Assembly (NCBI RefSeq): GCF_020171285.1
Contig: NZ_JAIUZI010000007.1
Location: 62,001 to 126,000 of the forward strand
Source: Seohaeicola saemankumensis
GTDB lineage: Bacteria; Pseudomonadota; Alphaproteobacteria; Rhodobacterales; Rhodobacteraceae
Length of the DNA: 64,000 nt
Direction: 5' to 3'
Below the pieces are notes generated by a model that worked only from the letters and a program-made list of their open reading frames with translations, was not told the origin of the DNA and made no database searches. The translations under genes and the position numbers were made by a program. Positions 54,395 to 62,490 of this stretch are shown here, in pieces. Within the stretch, counting starts at the first letter, position 1. The number at the start of each line of letters is the position of its first letter.

Positions 54395-54452
54395 AATGCT
54401 GCTTGAACCTCGTCGTGCATCCGCGCGTCGACGGATCGGCAGCATTTTTTTT
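54395..54452 (+). terminator. Regulated intrinsic terminator in the nrtA leader
   Basis: AATGCTGC (54395-54402) pairs with GCAGCATT (54439-54446), followed by a T run to 54452. The loop can fold further (ATCCG with CGGAT). It starts 9 nt after the NasT-type hairpins and 51 nt before nrtA, the expected place for nitrate-controlled attenuation. Confidence 0.82.
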
Positions 54453-54503
54453 GTTTTCAGGCCCCTGCCTCCTCCTCTCAGGGGCGTAACCGAAGGACGC
54501 AAC

Positions 54504-55871
54504 ATGAAGCTTACCCACGCAGCCCTGATGATCAGCACGGCCCTCTGTGCCCCTGCCTACGCCGAAATGCTGGACGTTGAAAAAGACGAACTGAAGTTCG
54601 GCTTTATCAAACTGACCGACATGGCGCCGCTGGCCGTGGCCTATGAAAACGGCTACTTCGAAGACGAGGGCCTGTTCGTCACGCTCGAGGCGCAGGCCAA
54701 CTGGAAAGTTCTGCTGGACGGTGTCATCGACGGGCAGCTGGACGGCGCCCACATGCTGGCGGGCCAGCCGCTGGCCGCGACCATCGGTTTCGGCACCAAG
54801 GCCCACATCATCACCCCCTTCTCGATGGACCTGAACGGCAACGGCATCACCGTTTCCAATGAAATCTGGGAACAGATGAAGCCGCATATCCCGACCATGG
54901 ACGATGGTCGCCCGCAGCACCCGATCAGCGCTTCGGCCCTGAAGCCGGTGGTCGAGGCCTACAAGGACGAAGGCAAGCCCTTTAACATGGGCATGGTGTT
55001 CCCGGTTTCGACCCACAACTACGAACTGCGTTACTGGCTGGCCGCCGGCGGACTCGAGCCGGGCTATTACAGCCCCGAGAACATCTCGGGCCAGATCGGC
55101 GCCGATGTGCTGCTGTCGGTGACCCCGCCGCCGCAGATGCCCGCCACGCTGGAAGCCGGCACCATCTATGGCTACTGCGTGGGCGAGCCGTGGAACCAGG
55201 CGGCCGTGTTCAAGGGCATCGGCGTGCCGGTGATCACCGACTACGAACTGTGGAAGAACAACCCCGAGAAGGTCTTTGGCCTGTCGGCTGAGTTCGTCGA
55301 GGAAAACCCCAACACCACCGTCGCCATCACCAAGGCGCTGATCCGCGCGGCGATCTGGCTGGATGAAAACGACAACGCCAACCGCGAGGAAGCGGTCGAA
55401 ATCCTGGCCCGTTCCGAATATGTCGGCGCCGACGCCGAGGTGATCGCCAACTCGATGACCGGCACCTTTGAATATGAAAAGGGTGACAAGCGCGAAGTCC
55501 CCGATTTCAACGTGTTCTTCCGCTACAACGCGACCTACCCCTTCTACTCGGACGCTGTCTGGTACCTGACCCAGATGCGCCGCTGGGGCCAGATCGCCGA
55601 GGCCAAGCCGGACAGCTGGTTCGACGAAGTCGCGAAGTCGGTCTACAAGCCGGAAATCTACCTGGAGGCCGCCCGCCACCTGGTTGACGAAGGCCTGGCC
55701 GACGAGGCCGACTTCCCCTGGGACAGCGATGGCTACAAGGCGCCGACCCCTGCCGCGGATATCATCGACGGTATCGCCTATGACGGCAAGGCGCCCAATG
55801 CCTACCTCGACAGCCTGCCGATCGGCCTGAAGGGCGACCAGAAGGTCATCGGCAACGAAGTCCAGGGCTAA
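54504..55871 (+). CDS. nrtA: Nitrate ABC transporter periplasmic binding protein
   Basis: A 455-residue CmpA/NrtA-family protein with an N-terminal signal peptide ([20 protein letters not shown]). The binding fold has [61 protein letters not shown] and [12 protein letters not shown], the last two lining the oxyanion pocket. It is close in fold to NasS but is exported. It is the first structural gene after the attenuator. A hairpin in the 105-bp gap to nrtB may adjust relative expression. Confidence 0.94.
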   Translation: MKLTHAALMISTALCAPAYAEMLDVEKDELKFGFIKLTDMAPLAVAYENGYFEDEGLFVTLEAQANWKVLLDGVIDGQLDGAHMLAGQPLAATIGFGTKAHIITPFSMDLNGNGITVSNEIWEQMKPHIPTMDDGRPQHPISASALKPVVEAYKDEGKPFNMGMVFPVSTHNYELRYWLAAGGLEPGYYSPENISGQIGADVLLSVTPPPQMPATLEAGTIYGYCVGEPWNQAAVFKGIGVPVITDYELWKNNPEKVFGLSAEFVEENPNTTVAITKALIRAAIWLDENDNANREEAVEILARSEYVGADAEVIANSMTGTFEYEKGDKREVPDFNVFFRYNATYPFYSDAVWYLTQMRRWGQIAEAKPDSWFDEVAKSVYKPEIYLEAARHLVDEGLADEADFPWDSDGYKAPTPAADIIDGIAYDGKAPNAYLDSLPIGLKGDQKVIGNEVQG

Positions 55872-55890
55872 CCCCCAATCTCCCCAGGCA

Positions 55891-55941
55891 GAGGGCGGGA
55901 TGGCGCTCGCTCCTAACCGGAGCATCGCCCCACCCGCCCTC
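55891..55941 (+). promoter_or_regulatory. Intercistronic hairpin between nrtA and nrtB
   Basis: GAGGGCGGG (55891-55899) and CCCGCCCTC (55933-55941) pair perfectly, and the stem can extend inward with TGGCG/CGCCC. There is no T tract. In ABC operons such hairpins often protect the binding-protein mRNA. Confidence 0.55.
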
Positions 55942-55976
55942 CCGCTGATCCACGCGAGCGACCCAAGGAACCTCCC

Positions 55977-57059
55977 ATGACCACCGTCGACCCCGATTTC
56001 GCAACCCAAGAGGCCGCCGAGGCCCGCAAGGCGCGGCTGTTCTCGCGCATCAACAAGGCCGATGCCTGGTTCCAGGTTCTGGGCCTGAGCTGGATGACCC
56101 CCGTGCTCAAGGCGCTGGCCGGCGACAACCCCAAGGCGCAGGTCAAGGAGATCTGGCGGCTGCTGGGGGTTCCTCTGGTCGCCATCGTGGGCTTTCTGTT
56201 CGTCTGGGCGACACTGGCGCCCACCGTGCAGACCTCGCTCGGCGCCATTCCCGGCCCGGCCCAGGTCTGGGAGCAGGTCGAGAACCTGCATGCCGACGCC
56301 ATCCGCGAGCGCGAGAAGGAAGCGGCGTTTTACGAGCGTCAGGACGCGCGTAACGCCAAGCTGATCGAGGCGGGCAAGGAAGACCGGGTGAAACACCGCA
56401 CCTACACCGGCAAGCCGACTTATTACCAGCAGATCTGGACCTCAATCAAAACCGTGTTCTTCGGCTTTCTGCTGGCCACCGTCGTGGCGGTGCCGCTGGG
56501 TATCCTGGGCGGGCTGTCGCCCACCGCAAATGCCGCGATGAACCCGCTGATCCAGATCTTCAAGCCGGTGTCGCCGCTGGCCTGGCTGCCGATCGTGACC
56601 ATGGTGGTTTCCGCCACCTACACCGTCAATGACGGGCTGTTCACCAAGTCGTTCCTGACCTCGGCGATCACCGTGACGCTCTGTTCGCTGTGGCCGACGC
56701 TGATCAACACCTCGCTGGGGGTTGCGTCGATCGACAAGGATCTGGTCAACGTCTCCAAGGTGCTGAAGATGGGCACCTGGTCCAAGATCACCAAGCTGGT
56801 GCTGCCCTCGGCGCTGCCGCTGATCTTTACCGGTCTGCGCCTGTCGCTCGGTGTCGGCTGGATGGTGCTGATTGCCGCCGAGATGCTGGCGCAGAACCCG
56901 GGCCTGGGCAAATTCGTCTGGGATGAGTTCCAGAACGGCTCGTCCAGCTCGCTGGCCAAGATCATGGTCGCGGTCTTTACCATCGGCATCATCGGCTTCC
57001 TGCTGGACCGCCTGATGTACGCCATCCAGTCGCTCTTTACCTTCACGAACAACCGGTGA
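55977..57059 (+). CDS. nrtB: Nitrate ABC transporter permease
   Basis: A 360-residue membrane permease of the NrtB/SsuC class. A soluble N-terminal segment (about 60 residues) comes before the first helix ([16 protein letters not shown]). A second long soluble insert with charged residues ([21 protein letters not shown]) precedes the transmembrane core. The EAA loop is [35 protein letters not shown]. It dimerises to form the pore and works with NrtA and the fused ATPase. The ATPase start is 5 bp after its stop. Confidence 0.93.
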   Translation: MTTVDPDFATQEAAEARKARLFSRINKADAWFQVLGLSWMTPVLKALAGDNPKAQVKEIWRLLGVPLVAIVGFLFVWATLAPTVQTSLGAIPGPAQVWEQVENLHADAIREREKEAAFYERQDARNAKLIEAGKEDRVKHRTYTGKPTYYQQIWTSIKTVFFGFLLATVVAVPLGILGGLSPTANAAMNPLIQIFKPVSPLAWLPIVTMVVSATYTVNDGLFTKSFLTSAITVTLCSLWPTLINTSLGVASIDKDLVNVSKVLKMGTWSKITKLVLPSALPLIFTGLRLSLGVGWMVLIAAEMLAQNPGLGKFVWDEFQNGSSSSLAKIMVAVFTIGIIGFLLDRLMYAIQSLFTFTNNR

Positions 57060-57064
57060 TCCCC

Positions 57065-58771
57065 ATGGCTGTGATTGAATTCAACGACGTCTGGCAGAGC
57101 TTTGGCGAAGGCACCGGCAAGGTGGATGTGCTCAAGGGCATCGACCTGAAGGTGGAAGAGGGTGAATTCCTGGTGCTGCTGGGCTTCTCCGGCACCGGCA
57201 AGACCACCCTGATCAACCTGATGGCGGGGCTGGATACCCCCGCCAAGGGATCGGTCACCTTCAAGGGCAAGCCGATCACCGGCCCCGGCCCGGAACGCGG
57301 GGTGATCTTTCAGAACTACTCGCTGATGCCCTGGCTCACCGTCAACGGCAACGTCGGCCTGGCGGTGGACACCATGTTCCCCGGCCTGTCGAAATCCGAG
57401 CGCGCCGAAAAGGTCGCCCATTACGTCAAGATGGTGGGCCTCGGCCACGCCACCACCCGGCGCCCGGCGGAACTGTCGGGCGGCATGCGCCAGCGGGTCA
57501 ACGTCGCCCGCGCCCTGGCGATGAACCCCGAGGTGCTGCTGCTGGACGAGCCGCTCAGCGCGCTTGACGCGCTGACCCGCGCCAACCTCGCCGACGAGAT
57601 CGAGGCGATCTGGGACGCGGACAAGAAGACCTGCGTGCTGATCACCAACGACGTGGACGAGGCGATCATCCTGGCCGACCGGATCATCCCGCTGAACCCC
57701 GACGGCACCCTGGGCGATGAATTCAAGGTCACCATCCCGCGCCCGCGCGACCGGGGCGAGATGAACCACAACGACGAATTCAAGAAGCTGCGCGCCGATG
57801 TCACCAACTACCTGATGGACGTCGGCATCGAGGCCAAGGTCGAAAGCAACCGCGAGTTGCCCGATGTCACGCCGATCCACGGCGGCATCCCCACCGCCGT
57901 GGCCGAGGCGCAAAAGGGCATGATCGACCGCAACTTCCTGGACTTCTCCCAGTTGCACAAGGTCTACCCGACGCCCAAGGGGCCGCTCACCGTGGTCGAG
58001 GATTTCAACCTGAAAATGAACCGCGGCGAATTCATCTCGCTGATCGGTCACTCGGGCTGCGGCAAATCCACCGTGCTGACCATGGCGGCGGGTCTGAACT
58101 CCATCTCCAAGGGCGCGATCCGCCTCGATGGCCGCCACGTCGAAGGCGCCGATCCCGAACGCGCCGTGGTGTTCCAGTCGCCCAACCTCTTCCCCTGGCT
58201 GACCGCGCGCGAAAACTGCGCCATCGGCGTCGACAAGGTCTATCCCAAGGCCAGCACCGCCGAACGCCAGGACGTGGTGGAATACTATCTCGAACGGGTC
58301 GGCCTGGCCGATGCGATGGACAAATCCGCCGCCGACATGTCGAACGGCATGAAACAGCGGGTCGGCATCGCCCGCGCCTTTGCGCTCTCGCCGAAACTGC
58401 TGCTGCTCGACGAACCCTTCGGCATGCTCGACAGCCTGACGCGCTGGGAACTGCAAGAGGTGCTGATGGAGGTCTGGTCGCGGACCAAGGTCACCGCCGT
58501 CTGCGTCACCCATGACGTGGACGAGGCGATCCTGCTGGCCGACCGCGTGGTGATGATGACCAACGGCCCGCAGGCCACCATCGGCAAGATCGTCGATGTC
58601 GACCTGCCGCGCCCGCGTTCGCGCAAGGCGCTGCTGGAACACCCCGATTACTACCTCTACCGCGAACAGGTTCTGAACTTCCTCGAGGAATACGAACACG
58701 GCGCCAAGGGTAAATCCGAAACCAAAGCCGAGGCCGAGGCGGCCGATTCAGGCAAGCAGGAGGCCGCGTGA
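57065..58771 (+). CDS. Nitrate ABC transporter ATPase, two fused nucleotide-binding domains
   Basis: A 568-residue protein with two NrtD-like ABC domains. Domain 1 has Walker [10 protein letters not shown], signature LSGGMRQR and [12 protein letters not shown]. Domain 2 has GHSGCGKST, signature MSNGMKQR and [12 protein letters not shown]. In cyanobacteria the two ATPases are separate, and NrtC carries a C-terminal binding-protein-like domain that mediates nitrate or ammonium inhibition. Here that domain is absent and the two ATPases are joined by a linker at about 230-300. The C-terminus is Lys/Glu/Ala-rich. Its TGA overlaps the ATG of the GAF-like gene. Confidence 0.9.
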   Translation: MAVIEFNDVWQSFGEGTGKVDVLKGIDLKVEEGEFLVLLGFSGTGKTTLINLMAGLDTPAKGSVTFKGKPITGPGPERGVIFQNYSLMPWLTVNGNVGLAVDTMFPGLSKSERAEKVAHYVKMVGLGHATTRRPAELSGGMRQRVNVARALAMNPEVLLLDEPLSALDALTRANLADEIEAIWDADKKTCVLITNDVDEAIILADRIIPLNPDGTLGDEFKVTIPRPRDRGEMNHNDEFKKLRADVTNYLMDVGIEAKVESNRELPDVTPIHGGIPTAVAEAQKGMIDRNFLDFSQLHKVYPTPKGPLTVVEDFNLKMNRGEFISLIGHSGCGKSTVLTMAAGLNSISKGAIRLDGRHVEGADPERAVVFQSPNLFPWLTARENCAIGVDKVYPKASTAERQDVVEYYLERVGLADAMDKSAADMSNGMKQRVGIARAFALSPKLLLLDEPFGMLDSLTRWELQEVLMEVWSRTKVTAVCVTHDVDEAILLADRVVMMTNGPQATIGKIVDVDLPRPRSRKALLEHPDYYLYREQVLNFLEEYEHGAKGKSETKAEAEAADSGKQEAA

Positions 58772-59703
58772 TGGATCTGGCATTGGACGCGCAACAGCGC
58801 ACGTTTATCTCGGTCGCCGAGGTCTGGGTCCCCAGCGGTGACAAGCTTGTGCTCGAAAGCGGCAACTACGGCGGGCTCAACGCCTTCGCCGCCGCCTCGG
58901 GCAAGGAAAGCTTTGCCATGGGCGAGGGGCTGCCGGGCAAGGCCTGGGCCGAGGCCCGGCCGGTGGTGCTCAAGGAATTCGACGGCTCCTACTTCAAGCG
59001 GACCGAGGCCGCCAAGGCCGTCGGCCTGACCGCCGCCGTGGCGATCCCTGTCTTTGCCGGTGACGACCTCAAGGCGGTTCTGGTGGTGATCTGTTCCGAT
59101 GACGACGAACGCATCGGCGCCATCGAGGTCTGGAAGGAAAAAGACGACCTGCTGATGCTCGACGACGGCTATTACGGCGCCGCCAAGCATTTCGAATGGG
59201 TGTCGCAGCATACGCATTTCCCGCGCGGGCAGGGCCTGCCGGGTGGGGTGCTGGCCGCCGACACGCCGATGCTGATGCGCGATCTGGGGTCGGGGTACAA
59301 GTTCATCCGCTCCGAGAGCGCGGGCAAGGCCGGGCTGACCACCGGGCTGGGTCTGCCGGTTCCGGTGCCGGGCGATGACGACTTTGTGCTGACCCTGCTG
59401 TCGGCGCGCGGCACGCCCATCGCCCGCCGGTTCGAGATCTGGGATGCCCGCGCCGCCAAGGTCGGCAAAGCCGGCGGTGCGGTTCTGATCGACGGTATCT
59501 GCGCCCGCGAAGGCGCCCTCTGGGACGAAGACAAAACCCGCCGGGTTTCGGCCTGGCAGGGTCTGATCGGCCGCGTGCTGGGCACCGGTATTCCCGTCGT
59601 CGAAAGCGGCAATGTTCCCGGCCTTGCCGGATACGACTCGCTCGTCGCCCTTCCCATCCACTCCGACAACGAACTCTCCCACGTTGTCGCTTGGTACTGC
59701 TGA
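58771..59703 (+). CDS. GAF-like repeat protein of the nitrate assimilation operon, function unknown
   Basis: A 310-residue soluble protein with three related segments, each containing a GAF-like turn: GEGLPGKAWAEARPVVLKEF (about 50-69), GQGLPGGVLAADTPMLMRDL (about 153-172) and QGLIGRVLGTGIPVVES (about 264-280). Each is followed by a strand ending in IPVFA, LPVPV or LPIHS. The third copy is shortest. There is no output domain, HTH or membrane segment. The start at 58771 has AGGAGG at 7 bp and overlaps the ATPase stop (ATGA-type coupling), and nirB follows after 10 bp. It may sense nitrite, redox state or a small molecule; this is inference. Confidence 0.75.
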   Translation: MDLALDAQQRTFISVAEVWVPSGDKLVLESGNYGGLNAFAAASGKESFAMGEGLPGKAWAEARPVVLKEFDGSYFKRTEAAKAVGLTAAVAIPVFAGDDLKAVLVVICSDDDERIGAIEVWKEKDDLLMLDDGYYGAAKHFEWVSQHTHFPRGQGLPGGVLAADTPMLMRDLGSGYKFIRSESAGKAGLTTGLGLPVPVPGDDDFVLTLLSARGTPIARRFEIWDARAAKVGKAGGAVLIDGICAREGALWDEDKTRRVSAWQGLIGRVLGTGIPVVESGNVPGLAGYDSLVALPIHSDNELSHVVAWYC

Positions 59704-59713
59704 GAGGTCTGTT

Positions 59714-62146
59714 ATGAAAAAACTCGTTGTCATTGGGGCCGGCATGGCCTCTGGCCGGGTTCTCGAACACCTGTTCGAAGCCGACCCCGCCGCCTACGAC
59801 GTCACGCTGTTCAATGCGGAACCGCGCGGCAACTACAACCGCATCATGCTGTCGCCGGTGCTGTCGGGCGAAAAGAGCTTTGAGGAAATCGTCACCCACG
59901 ACGATGACTGGTATGCGCAGAACAACGTGACCTGCCGCTTTGGCGAGGCCGTCACCGGTATCGACCGTGACCGCAAGGTGGTGATCGGCGCTAATGGCGA
60001 GGTCGAATACGACAAGCTGGTGATCGCCACCGGTTCCGCCCCCTTCATCATCCCGGTGCCGGGCAAGGATCTGCCGGGCGTGGTTGCCTTCCGCGATCTC
60101 GACGACGTCGACAAGATGAAAGAAGCCGCCGGTGGTCGCGGCCGCGCCGTGGTGATCGGCGGCGGTCTGCTGGGGCTCGAAGCTGCCGCCGCGCTGCGGC
60201 TGCAAGGCATGGACGTCACCGTGCTGCACCTGATGGGCCACCTGATGGAACGCCAGCTTGACGAAAGCGCCGGCTTCCTGCTGCGCCGCGATCTGGAAAA
60301 CCGCGGCATCGAGGTGAAGTGCCAGGCCTCCACCGCCGAGATCCTCGGCACCGACAAGGTCGAAGGCGTCAAGCTCACCGACGACACCGTGATCCCCGCC
60401 GACCTCGTGGTCATGGCCGTCGGCATCCGCCCCGAAACCACCATCGCCAAGGCCGCCGGCGTCGAGGTCGGGCGCGGCATTCAGGTCGATGCCCAGATGC
60501 TCACCTCTGACCCCGACATCCTGTCGGTCGGCGAATGTGTCGAATTCAACGGCCAGCTCTTCGGCCTCGTCGCGCCGCTCTACGACCAGGCCAAGGTCGT
60601 GGCCGCCACTTTGACAGAGTACAAAACGGAATTTGTACCCAAGGAATTGAGTACAAAACTGAAGGTTACCGGCTGTGACCTCTTCTCGGCGGGTGATTTC
60701 GCCGATGGCGAAGGCCGCGAGGACATCGTCTTCCGCGACCCCGCGCGCGGCATCTACAAACGCCTGGTGATCGAAGACAACAAGGTCATCGGCGCCGTGT
60801 TCTACGGCGACACCGCCGACAGCAACTGGTTCTTCGGCCTGATCAAGGACGGCACCGACATCTCCGAGATGCGCGAAACGCTCATCTTCGGCCCGGGCTT
60901 CCAGGGGGGCGCCACCGCGGACCCTATGGCGGCCGTTGCAGCCTTACCGCTTGATGCCGAAATCTGCGGTTGCAACGGCGTGTCCAAAGGGCAGATTGTC
61001 GAGGCAATTCAAGGCGGTGCGACCGATCTGGCCGCGATCAAAGCCGTCACCAAAGCCAGCGCATCCTGCGGCACCTGCACCGGTCTGGTGGAACAGGTGC
61101 TGGGCGTCACCCTGGGCGACGACTTTGTCATCCCGGCCGCCCAGAGCATGTGCGGCTGCACCGACCTGACCCATGAAGAGGTCCGCCGCCTGATCAAGAG
61201 CCAGGAGCTCAAGAGCATGGCCGCCGTGCATCAGGAACTGGGTTGGAAAACCTCCTGCGGCTGTCACGTCTGCCGCCCGGCGCTCAACTTCTACCTGCTG
61301 GCCGACTGGCCGGTGGAGTATCAGGACGACCCGCAAAGCCGGTTCATCAACGAACGCAAACACGCTAACATCCAGAAAGATGGGACTTATTCCGTAGTGC
61401 CGCGGATGTGGGGCGGCATGACCACCCCCGACGAACTGCGCGCCATCGCGGATGCGGCCGAGAAATACAACGTGCCCACCGTGCACGTCACCGGCGGCCA
61501 GCGCATCGACCTTCTGGGCGTGAAAGGCGAGGATCTGCCGGACATCTGGGCCGATCTGAACAAGGCCGGCATGGTCTCGGGCCATGCCTATGCCAAGGGT
61601 CTGCGCACGGTGAAAACCTGCGTCGGCAAGGATCACTGCCGCTTTGGTACCCAGGATTCCACCGGGCTTGGCATCAAGCTCGAAAAGAAACTCTGGGGGT
61701 CGTGGTCGCCGCACAAGGTCAAGCTCGCCGTCTCCGGTTGCCCGCGCAACTGCGCCGAGGCGACCTGCAAGGACATCGGCGTGGTCTGCGTCGACTCCGG
61801 CTACCAGATCGGCGTCGGTGGCGCCGCCGGCATGGACGTGAAGGAAACCGAACGCCTTGCCGATGTCGCCTCTGAACAAGAGGCGATCGACCTTGCCACC
61901 GCCTTCATGCAGCTCTACCGCGAGAACGCCAAGTACTTGGATCGACCGTATAAATGGATCGCCAAGGTGGGGCTCGACTGGGTCAAGGAACGCATCGTCG
62001 ATGACCTCGACGAACGCCGCGCGCTGATCGAACGGTTCGAACTGAGCCAGTCGATCTATCAGAAAGACCCCTGGGCCGAACATGTCGCGGAAATCGCTGA
62101 CACCTACAAACCCCTTGCCGATTTTCAGCTGGAGGCCGCAGAATGA
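59714..62146 (+). CDS. nirB: NADH-dependent assimilatory nitrite reductase large subunit
   Basis: An 810-residue enzyme that reduces nitrite to ammonium. The N-terminal FAD/NAD(P)H domain (about 1-330) starts LVVIGAGMASGRVLEHL and has VVIGGGLLGLEAAAAL for NADH. A BFD-like 2Fe-2S region (about 415-540) has CGCNG, CGTC and CGC motifs. The C-terminal sulfite/nitrite reductase half holds the 4Fe-4S-siroheme ligands C636-x5-C642 and C676-x3-C680 (CPRNCAEATC). The ATG at 59714 gives the proper Rossmann start. It overlaps nirD by four bases. A short AT-rich patch at about 60610-60665 differs from the codon use around it. Confidence 0.96.
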   Translation: MKKLVVIGAGMASGRVLEHLFEADPAAYDVTLFNAEPRGNYNRIMLSPVLSGEKSFEEIVTHDDDWYAQNNVTCRFGEAVTGIDRDRKVVIGANGEVEYDKLVIATGSAPFIIPVPGKDLPGVVAFRDLDDVDKMKEAAGGRGRAVVIGGGLLGLEAAAALRLQGMDVTVLHLMGHLMERQLDESAGFLLRRDLENRGIEVKCQASTAEILGTDKVEGVKLTDDTVIPADLVVMAVGIRPETTIAKAAGVEVGRGIQVDAQMLTSDPDILSVGECVEFNGQLFGLVAPLYDQAKVVAATLTEYKTEFVPKELSTKLKVTGCDLFSAGDFADGEGREDIVFRDPARGIYKRLVIEDNKVIGAVFYGDTADSNWFFGLIKDGTDISEMRETLIFGPGFQGGATADPMAAVAALPLDAEICGCNGVSKGQIVEAIQGGATDLAAIKAVTKASASCGTCTGLVEQVLGVTLGDDFVIPAAQSMCGCTDLTHEEVRRLIKSQELKSMAAVHQELGWKTSCGCHVCRPALNFYLLADWPVEYQDDPQSRFINERKHANIQKDGTYSVVPRMWGGMTTPDELRAIADAAEKYNVPTVHVTGGQRIDLLGVKGEDLPDIWADLNKAGMVSGHAYAKGLRTVKTCVGKDHCRFGTQDSTGLGIKLEKKLWGSWSPHKVKLAVSGCPRNCAEATCKDIGVVCVDSGYQIGVGGAAGMDVKETERLADVASEQEAIDLATAFMQLYRENAKYLDRPYKWIAKVGLDWVKERIVDDLDERRALIERFELSQSIYQKDPWAEHVAEIADTYKPLADFQLEAAE
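60617..60659. repeat. 11-bp direct repeat in an AT-rich patch inside nirB
   Basis: GAGTACAAAAC occurs at 60617-60627 and 60649-60659, in two different reading frames (EYK, then STK). The patch uses AT-rich codons (ACA, AAA, TTT, GTA, AGT) that are rare in neighbouring sequence. Confidence 0.6.
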
Positions 62147-62490
62147 GCACCGTTGCAAACGACTGGGTCGATGTCGGCTCGCTGGACGCCATCCCGCAGC
62201 GCGGTGCACGGGTGGTGAAAACACCGCTGGGCTGTGTCGCGGTGTTCCGCACCCACGAGGATCGGGTGTTTGCGCTGGACAATGCCTGCCCGCACAAGAA
62301 AGGCCCGCTGGCCGAGGGGATTGTTCACGGTAATTCAGTGACTTGCCCGCTGCACAATTGGGTGTTCGATCTGGAAACCGGGCAGGCGCAGGGGGCCGAT
62401 CAGGGGCAGGTCGCAACCTATCCCGCCCGCGTCGATGACGGTCGCATCTGGCTTGAGGCCTCGTTCCTGCAGTTGCGGGCCGCAGAATGA
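62143..62490 (+). CDS. nirD: Nitrite reductase small subunit, Rieske type
   Basis: A 115-residue Rieske-fold protein that partners NirB. Unlike E. coli NirD, which lacks the cluster ligands, it keeps a full 2Fe-2S set: C49-P-H51 (NACPHKKGPLAEG) and C68-P-L-H71 (TCPLHNWVFDLETG). It overlaps nirB at its start and nasA at its end by four bases each. Confidence 0.94.
   Translation: MSTVANDWVDVGSLDAIPQRGARVVKTPLGCVAVFRTHEDRVFALDNACPHKKGPLAEGIVHGNSVTCPLHNWVFDLETGQAQGADQGQVATYPARVDDGRIWLEASFLQLRAAE

Noticed and set aside
54233..54503. Small protein encoded upstream of nrtA (in-frame extension from 54396)
   Set aside because: The extension passes through the terminator structure and lacks a signal peptide until the ATG at 54504, which starts a perfect one.
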